In this document: in pieces, positions 57,676 through 64,000 of the stretch
Layout: each line of letters starts with the position of its first letter
Numbering within the stretch: the first letter of the stretch is position 1
Assembly: GCA_015680685.1 (NCBI GenBank)
Contig: MNCI01017913.1
Location: 828,490 to 892,489, forward strand
Length of the DNA stretch: 64,000 nt
Direction: 5' to 3'
Source of the DNA: Gnetum montanum
Taxonomy: Eukaryota > Streptophyta > Gnetopsida > Gnetales > Gnetaceae
The notes under the pieces: model-generated
Told to the model about the DNA's origin: nothing
The model's database searches: none
The model's input: only the letters and a program-made list of their open reading frames with translations
Made by a program: the position numbers and the translations under genes

Positions 57676-57816
57676 CTAGTTTAAAGCCATTGCGGGCCGT
57701 CACATAGCATTTGCGTAAGATAAAAATGAGTGAACTTGCTAGTTTTAGGCCATTGCGGGCCTTTATTTAGTTTTAGGCCATTGCGGGCCACCGCTAGTTT
57801 TAGGCCGTTGCGGGCC
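57676..57816 (+). repeat. CTAGTTTTAGGCCATTGCGGGCC tandem units
   Basis: Four units, at 57676, 57739, 57768 and 57794, are nearly identical over about 23 bp. They lie between the 3' end of the antisense gene and the protease. Each holds GGCC twice, 10 bp apart. Confidence 0.85.
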
Positions 57817-58048
57817 ATATGTGTAAATCTGGGAGTGTAATTGATAAAAATGTACATATCTGCGTAATTGTGCTAGTATGACTAGTAGAATTCAAGAAGC
57901 GTAAATAGCGTAAAATGAGGAATGTAAATAGCGTAATGGATAGAAAGCGTAAATATATATGTATATTAAAGAAAACTGACAATCAAACTTGATAAGCGTA
58001 AATGAAAAACTGGTGAAAATGTAACGATGTGCATAAATACCACTCAGA
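57817..58048. other. Spacer rich in AGCGTAA motifs
   Basis: A short non-coding interval with several AGCGTAAA copies, the same short motif that fills the LTR U3. The protease-side splice donor should be here or just inside the protease frame. Confidence 0.5.
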
Positions 58049-58987
58049 TCAATCGCTAACCCGTAATTGTTTCTTAATGGCTTTTACGTTCAGTGGTGCG
58101 TAAGGGCAAGGAGGTTTATGACCTGACTCTTCTATATTGTCCTCTTCTCCCTGAAATGGTAGGTCTGCCCAGGCTAGGTTGTCATTATTCATTTCGACTT
58201 ATTCGGGGGTCTGGACATGGGTTTGACTTTTAGGCATCTCGATCTCCGAACCTCGTTCCTCCTCGATGTTGTTGACAATCCTAGAAATTATTTCATCACC
58301 GTCTATTACTACCTCTCCCCCTGCGTAAGGGAGGTGTATCTCTTGGTGTATTGGTGATGAAACTGCCCTCAGTTGGGCCAGCCAGGACCTCCCTAGAATC
58401 AGGTTGAAACCGGGTATCTCCTCGACATTGAGAAATGTGGCGTCTATTGGGAATTGATCCCCTACCATAAATTTGATACGCACCATCCCTTTGACTTGCA
58501 CCCATGTCCCGTTGAACGAATTTAGGCACGATGTCATTGTAGGATTGATCTGGTCGACCAAGCCTAACTTATCCACTATAGGATAAGGGATGACATTCGT
58601 AGCCGCGCCATCGTCAACGTGCACCCTCCCGATCCGATATTGACCAACCTGGATGGTGATAAACATGGGTTCTATTATTACTCGACATTTCTCTGGATCA
58701 TCTTTGATGGATTTATCATGAAAGGTCAAAGGGGTTGGTTTAGGTTGTTCAGCGGTGGGAGGAATCATGATAGCATGTATCGCTTCCTCTTCTGCTGGTA
58801 AGCCTTCATCCACTGGTATGGATGTCAGCATATGGACCATAGCCTCACAGTGCTTTTGGGATGTCATAAGCAAATCATAGAGGCTTAGCATTGTGTTCTT
58901 CTGTTTCAGAGCCTTCTTGACTTGCGTAAATGCGTCGAGAAGGTCCTGTTCTCGGCTGGGTTGTTTATCCCCTCTGTCTTCTTCCAT
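58049..58987 (-). pseudogene. Aspartic protease of element 2
   Basis: The 262-codon frame begins MEEDRGDKQPSREQDL and has a helical N-terminal part. The active-site region is VGQYRIGRVHVDDGAATNVI, an Asp-Asp-Gly-Ala where D-S/T-G-A is usual, and the closing block is FNLILGRSWLAQLRAVSS. It ends at TAA 58199-58201, which may stand for CAA, since the frame then stays open to 58049 (VEMNNDNLAWADLPF). Upstream it is open into the gag C-terminus. The same D-D-G form in element 7 argues that it is a family trait and not damage. Confidence 0.85.
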
Positions 58988-59142
58988 TCGTCCTAAGAGA
59001 TGAATCTCTCGAGGCAGAACAACGTCAGTCGGAGGGTTATGTTTCTTCCTGCCGAGGGGAGGTGGCTGTGTTTCTGTACTGTTGTCTTGCCCATAAGTTG
59101 CAGGTGTAGGGACAAAGGCCAGGGGCCTGGGCTTAGCGAAGC

Positions 59143-61920
59143 CTAGTGTAGAGTGGTTTTTAGTAGCATTAGCTGACGCATCTCCTTCCTTTTTTTGTTT
59201 GGTGGTGGTTGGTGGTTTTGGTTCGAAGCTTGCCCCTGCGTAAAAGGGGCAGCTGGTGGTCTTGGTACCCTAAGGATAAAAGGCACCTTAGGAGTGGGCG
59301 TGGATGTGGCCATGGCTTTATTGTTAACGTGAGATCGGGTTATGGTTGGAGAGGGCACCCGAATAACGAAGGGTGGCCTCGAGATGCCGCTAACTACGGT
59401 GAAAAACCTTCCCCCTAGGGTGAACTGGTAGGTACACATAAAACAAAGGGTTGTTTNGCTGCGGTGAAAAACCTTTCCCCTAGGGTGAACTGGTAGGTAC
59501 ACATAAAACAAAGGGTTGTTTAGGCGATGCCTTCCCTTCACTGTCCGTACTCACCATGTTGATTGTGTACGGTGCGTTATTTGCGTTTAATGGGTCCTTG
59601 TACACATGCAACGCTTGGTTTTCAGGACGTGTTGGACTACTGCCGTCTAGTTTCAGAGAACCATCGTTAATCATGCGTTGAATGTCTTCCTTCAATGCCC
59701 AGCAGTAATCAGTGTCGTGACCATACAACTGATGGTAATCACAAAAACGGTCCAGCCTAAAAGACCTCAGAACTGGTGGTTCATTAGGTAAGGCTAAAGA
59801 AGGGTTCTTCAGCAATTCACAATGACGCCTGTGATGCTGGAGAGCTTCTTCAGATAGTTTCTTATTCTGAATGTATCCTACCCCTAATAATTGTTTCAAC
59901 AGTTCCAAATTTTTTATGGACAGGGCCGTATATTTTGAGTGGTCTTTACGCTTGAAGTTTGGCTTTGGCTGGGGGGCTTTTCAGGGGCAGGTGTGTCCTG
60001 GCTGGTGCTGCTTGCACTAGCCGTGGTCTTGGTAGACGCTGTGGGTGCCTTCTTGTTATTCTTGTTTTTAGCACCCTCAGCTAGCACAGCTACAGTCGTC
60101 GTCATTGCTTTGCCCTTGTCTTTACCCTTATTATTGGCATTTTTATAGGCTACATACGCCGGGTCTTTGCTAGCCTCCGCAGCGTCCTGGATGCTCTTAG
60201 TTTGCACAAAAGCCTGACTCAAGGAGCTAGGGGCAAGGTAATACAGTTTAGATTTGATGAAGTCGTTCACTGCTCCTTTGAAAATAGCCAGCAGATGGGC
60301 TTCCGCGATAGGCTCACGGATTTCATTCAAAGTAGCGCTCCATCACTGTATAAACCTCTGGACCGGTTCAAGTGGATCCTGCTTCACTCCCATAAGTTGA
60401 TCTAGTGTCACTTCTGGCTTTAAATTGTACTTAAAGTGAGTCACAAATTGTGTTAGGAGTTCTTCCAGGGTTGAGATGGAAGAGCAAGGAAGAGCTCGAT
60501 ACCAGTCCAAAGCTTTTCCTGCCAGAGACATTGCAAAGAAATGGATAATTGTATGAGGCCATTGTTGCAACAACAAGGATTCAGACCTGAAGGTAACAAA
60601 GTGAGCATTAGGATCCCCTTCCCCATTATATTTAGTAAAATGGGGCAACGACATCCCTGGTGGCAACGACAGCATAGGAACCACTGGGCTAATAGGATCA
60701 TCCTGGTAGAAATCCATGATTTGTATCGTATCAGAGCTAGCAGCTTTAAGGTGCTTAACTTCCTCAGTGAGGGTCTGAATAAGTAAAAAGGATTGATCAA
60801 GACTTGGTGATGAAGAAGTCTACGTAGGAGGAGCTGGGGGTTGAACTGAAAGAGCAGTGCCAGGCAATGGGAATGTAGCGATGGCTTGGCTGACAAGTGG
60901 TGCAGCAGGGACTATCCTCGCGGACTGAGCTGCTTGTGGAAACCACCACCCACCAGGCTGAGCAGAGAGATTGGGTGTCACCGGGTGTCTAGGATGGAGA
61001 TTGTAAGGGTATTGTGGCTTTATTTGTGGGACATGCGTGGTAGGTGCGGCTAAGGGTTGCGCACCGTATAACGCAAATTGATTATGTGAGATAGATGGGA
61101 TCCACTGACCAACCGTGGGTTGTTGAATGGATTGCTATGATTGAACAGTGGTGGCGATCTGTTGCCTTACAAAGGGTTGCACCGGATTTTGCAATGGGCA
61201 GGTTAGAGGTGTGGTATGAGGTTGCATGTGGGGAATAAAAAGAGGTGCGGTGGACGCAGGTACCACCAACGGAATGCTGATTACACATGGCGATGAGACT
61301 ACCCCCATGTTATTTTGAGATGGTATTTTCACTTGCAAGACTGATGATTGCGTAGTGGCCTACAGGATGATAGGAATGTGGGTTTGGGTGGTTACGACTG
61401 AGTTGAGAGGGGCGGCTTCCCCAATGAGAGGAAACAAGGGATTTATGTATGTGTGGGGGCTGAGGGTATGATATGAATCCACATGTTTAGACTCGGCTAC
61501 AAATTCATCTTCCTCCTCTTCCCCATGCTGTGGTTCTAGCATGGACCGTGTAGCCTAACTCCTAGCCATAACCAGTTGAGTCTGGAGTTCATGATAATGC
61601 TTGATCAGGAGGATAATGTCATAGGCAGTAGGGATGAAATCTTGACCCCCTCTGTGGACCAGCTCAAAATTTCATTTTGCCTCAATCTCAGCTCGGCTAA
61701 GGGCAAGCTTTTCCTAGATCTTGATGCAGATGAAATTATATTCTTCAGGAGTCACAACGGTGAATATAGGATCTTTGCCTTGTAATCTCAACGAGCGATG
61801 CGACGGTCCTTGAGGTCCTATGGCACCAGAAGCTGGTCCGGTGGTGGCGATGGGATTTACAGATGTGGCACCCGAATCGATGGTGATCATAGCGGCAGTG
61901 GTTGCATATGCGGAATCCAT
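59143..61920 (-). pseudogene. gag of element 2
   Basis: The start at 61920 gives MDSAYATTAAMITIDSGAT. One frame continues through several stops to 59914. The capsid region (60717-60343) has LPHFTKYNGEGDPNAHF, MSLAGKALDWYRALP and LEELLTQFVTHFKYNL, followed by LAIFKGAVNDFIKSKLYY. A one-base shift falls at a run of six G (plus strand 59971-59976). The next frame carries LRSFRLDRFCDYHQLYGHD and TDYCWALKEDIQRMI, a C-x2-H-x4-H-x4-C zinc-binding pattern common in plant gypsy gag. A single N at 59457 with duplicated flanks distorts the C-terminus. A Pro-rich end joins the protease. Confidence 0.87.
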
Positions 61921-62152
61921 TTCTCAGATAAGTTAATGACAAGAAATGACAGGATCTAAAAGGCGATGGCCAAACAGAACTATGATTGGGCTTTCTACCC
62001 TGTAGGATTCCAAGGGAATCGTTGCTGTGACCAATCTACACCTCATGATTTTTCGTAAACTTCCCTAGAGGTATTACATCTACATTTTTATGGACGTGGG
62101 TATAGATCGCTTACAGGGCTACCTGTAAAATACGGATTGAAGCTTTATCTGG
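61921..62152. other. Leader of element 2
   Basis: Untranslated sequence between the primer-binding site and the gag start; no frame or RNA gene seen. Confidence 0.6.
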
Positions 62153-62169
62153 CCCTCCTTCTAGCACCA
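62153..62169 (-). other. Primer-binding site of element 2
   Basis: On the minus strand TGGTGCTAGAAGGAGGG lies six bases after the 5' LTR end. It ends in the complement of CCA and matches the primer-binding site of element 5 except for one transition. Confidence 0.75.
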
Positions 62170-62175
62170 GAAAAC

Positions 62176-63639
62176 TATAATGACAAAAAACATCGATCGC
62201 TAGAAAATACCAAACGAAACCCATGTACACAGTCTTAACCATGGATCCGTGCAAGGGCCGTGCTAGAGAAAACGAATCCGCGGTGCCCTGAACAATCTTG
62301 TCGATCAGATAGGGACTTACTCAATTAGTAAATTGGCGAATATTGTGATAATATGTGTATTAGATATTCTGTGAAACAATTTGATTCGATAAATCATAAA
62401 AGGAGTAGAAAACAATGTAAATGAATTGAAATAACGACAATGTCAACGCGACAAGGAGGATCGGATTTAAGATGAATGCGCAATTCCAATATCTATGTTT
62501 TGACTCAAAGACTGAGTATATTGTATACAAAGTTCCAATGGCAAACTCCACTTATCTTGTGCGAAGCATAAACAAAATAACAAGAAAACTGTTCAACAAG
62601 GAGTACAGAATGAAGCTCGGTCTACCTCGTAAGCTAAAGATGGGATGCAAGGATAGTCAAGCCTGGATGTCTATCGATCAACTGTTTCTGATCAATAGAT
62701 CTTGTCGACCGCACCAGACGATCTTTTGATCTCTGATCTGCTTCCTTTACCTTAGGTAGTCTCTGCTCAACACTGCCAATGATCACCAATCGAAAGAACT
62801 GTATTTTCGCGAAAGGACTGATCACTCCTGCTGCCAATGCTCAGCTGCCAATGCTCAAGCAAAATGCCTTCTATCTCTGCTAAAAGGTGATGCTGCCAAA
62901 AAGGCCCCTCATGAAGATCGTGATCCTTTCGCCAACTGGAGTATTTATAGGTTCGGTAGTACGTGGAGAAGGCACAGCCCTGATGACACGTGTCTCGAAC
63001 CTTCAAAATACCGTTGACTTGGTAGACTTTATGTTGAAGACTGGTCATGTCGCATCACGTTCTTGGGAAGGGGAGCAAAGTACGCTGTCGACCACTTCCG
63101 CTGAAGCCGCTTCATGATTACGCATAATATGCTCATCAGCGTATTGTGCATGTGGATAGCAGGTGCATATCTAGTACTGCTTTAGTCAGCTTTACGTTGT
63201 ATTACATTTGTTTACGATGCGTTGCGTGGCGGAGCGTAATAGAGCATGGAAGTAGTCGATTCAAGCTGTTTTATGCTCATTCACGTCGCAAAGCGTAATA
63301 GATAATAAAAATGGTCAACTTTATAATAAATTACGCTTGTCTACGCTGTGTAGCGTAATGAGCGTAAAGCGGCCATTCCACAAAAAAAGAAGAAACCATT
63401 CTACCACGCTTCTTTGGACTTTGACTTTGGCTTTCTCAAAGCTCATTACATTTCTCTGCGTAACGGAGTGTAAAATCGAGCCTGAACAAAAGACTTGGTG
63501 GAATATGCAACAAGTCTTTCTGGACACTTGATGCTGCGCACCCTTTTGCCTTGTTCTATCTTCTGGATTTTTGTGGCACACTTTCGCCCGAATCGTGAAT
63601 CTTCGCCTTAGGCCAATTTGCAATTTCTACGGTGTTTCA
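62176..63639 (-). repeat. 5' LTR of element 2
   Basis: It is aligned end to end with 46198-47661. The plus-strand left end reads TATAATGAC where the other LTR has TGTAACGAC, so the terminal CA on the minus strand has decayed to TA. TATA box on the minus strand at 62942-62950. Confidence 0.92.
62942..62950 (-). promoter_or_regulatory. TATA box of element 2 5' LTR
   Basis: CTATAAATA on the minus strand, downstream of the GCGTAA-rich U3 (63120-63480). It would drive the sense transcript of gag-pol. Confidence 0.7.
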
Positions 63640-64000
63640 ACTACTACCAACAGCAGTGAGAAACCTCCTCAACATCCAAAGCGCCCCTTCTTTAAACATG
63701 GCCGTAAGAAGGGACAACATAATTCAGAGGCCACTACATCCTCCAACTTAGCATAAGTCCCACACTTTGGTGCACCCTTATCTTTGAATCCAACGCCTCA
63801 TGTTACTTCATCAAGGCCACCAACTAACACTCCAACAACCATACGGCCCAATGAACACAACCATGGGAGGCATCATCCTAATCCTTGCATACCATCTAAC
63901 GGTCCCAAATATCATAGTGGGTCAACTCTTTATCTGGGAACTACATCGTATAAAGTGCCCCACTATGCTTACTACAATCAAGTGTGTGAACCCTGATGGG
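63640..64000 (+). pseudogene. gag of element 4, part after the element 2 insertion
   Basis: Directly after the right ACTAC the frame resumes with NSSEKPPQHPKRPFFKHG and RKKGQHNSEATTSS, then a stop and a further Pro/Thr-rich frame to the window end. Taking element 2 and one ACTAC away joins this to the Pro/Gln-rich tail ending near 46197 in one frame. Element 3 has the matching basic RSFFRTKN stretch near 17950. Protease would be expected beyond the window. Confidence 0.85.

Larger units (their letters stand above)
46198..63639 (-). mobile_element. Element 2: complete Tat/Ogre-like element with an antisense gene
   Basis: A 17.4-kb element with two LTRs of 1464 bp each and a perfect ACTAC target duplication. 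On the minus strand, from right to left: 5' LTR, primer-binding site, gag, protease, a 5.1-kb interval that carries a plus-strand multi-exon gene, a splice acceptor, RT, RNase H, second RNase H, integrase, a 3' repeat array, a possible extra ORF, polypurine tract and 3' LTR. The dual RNase H and the protease-RT interval identify the Tat/Ogre group. It lies inside gag of element 4, so it is the youngest layer here. Coding parts carry scattered stops. Confidence 0.93.

Noticed and set aside
57676-57816. CRISPR-like array
   Set aside because: Only four units with irregular spacing in plant repeat DNA; no spacers of constant length and no associated genes.

Overview
The window looks like repeat-dense nuclear DNA of a land plant with a large genome; a gymnosperm or fern-like lineage fits, but the sequence alone does not settle this. 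I found no intact host gene, rRNA, tRNA or CRISPR array. Almost everything recognisable is Ty3/gypsy LTR retrotransposon in nested layers, decayed mainly by C-to-T and G-to-A changes, so that CAA, CAG and CGA codons appear as TAA, TAG and TGA.

Layout. 1-4803: 3' half of element 1 (plus strand; RNase H, integrase, 3' LTR), which sits in the LTR remnant of a diverged relative (4804-5113). 5114-13087: element 6, a very old relative with an antisense FCP1-like fragment on the minus strand and a plus-strand RT/RNase H/integrase remnant. 13088-14628: unassigned, with a minisatellite. 14629-21530: element 3, two LTRs around gag and protease only, with an assembly gap. 21531-26177: unassigned, with degenerate repeats. 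26178-38714: element 5, a 12.5-kb element with 2.27-kb LTRs. 38715-43290: minus-strand gag-protease remnant (element 7). 43297-46197 plus 63640-64000: element 4, a relative of element 3, interrupted at its Pro-rich gag by element 2. 46198-63639: element 2, complete, on the minus strand, with 1464-bp LTRs and an ACTAC target-site duplication.

Elements 1, 2 and 6 have a second RNase H between the RT-linked RNase H and integrase, the arrangement of the plant Tat/Ogre lineage. In element 2 about 5 kb separates protease from RT and ends in a good splice acceptor just before the RT reading frame, as in Ogre-type introns. Inside that interval, on the opposite strand, lies a gene of at least seven exons with GT-AG introns that keep one phase from a degenerate FCP1/HAD-like N-terminus to an acidic C-terminus. 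Its first recognisable domain recurs in the same relative position and orientation in element 6. This antisense, intron-hosted, spliced passenger gene is the strongest candidate for something undescribed.

Other notable features: element 5 carries an ABCG-transporter ATP-binding fragment in both LTRs and has a second RNase H placed before, not after, RT; elements 2 and 5 share an unusual primer-binding site; one degenerate repeat type occurs both in the 3' non-coding region and in the protease-RT interval; and two single-N positions are flanked by duplicated sequence, which points to assembly joins.
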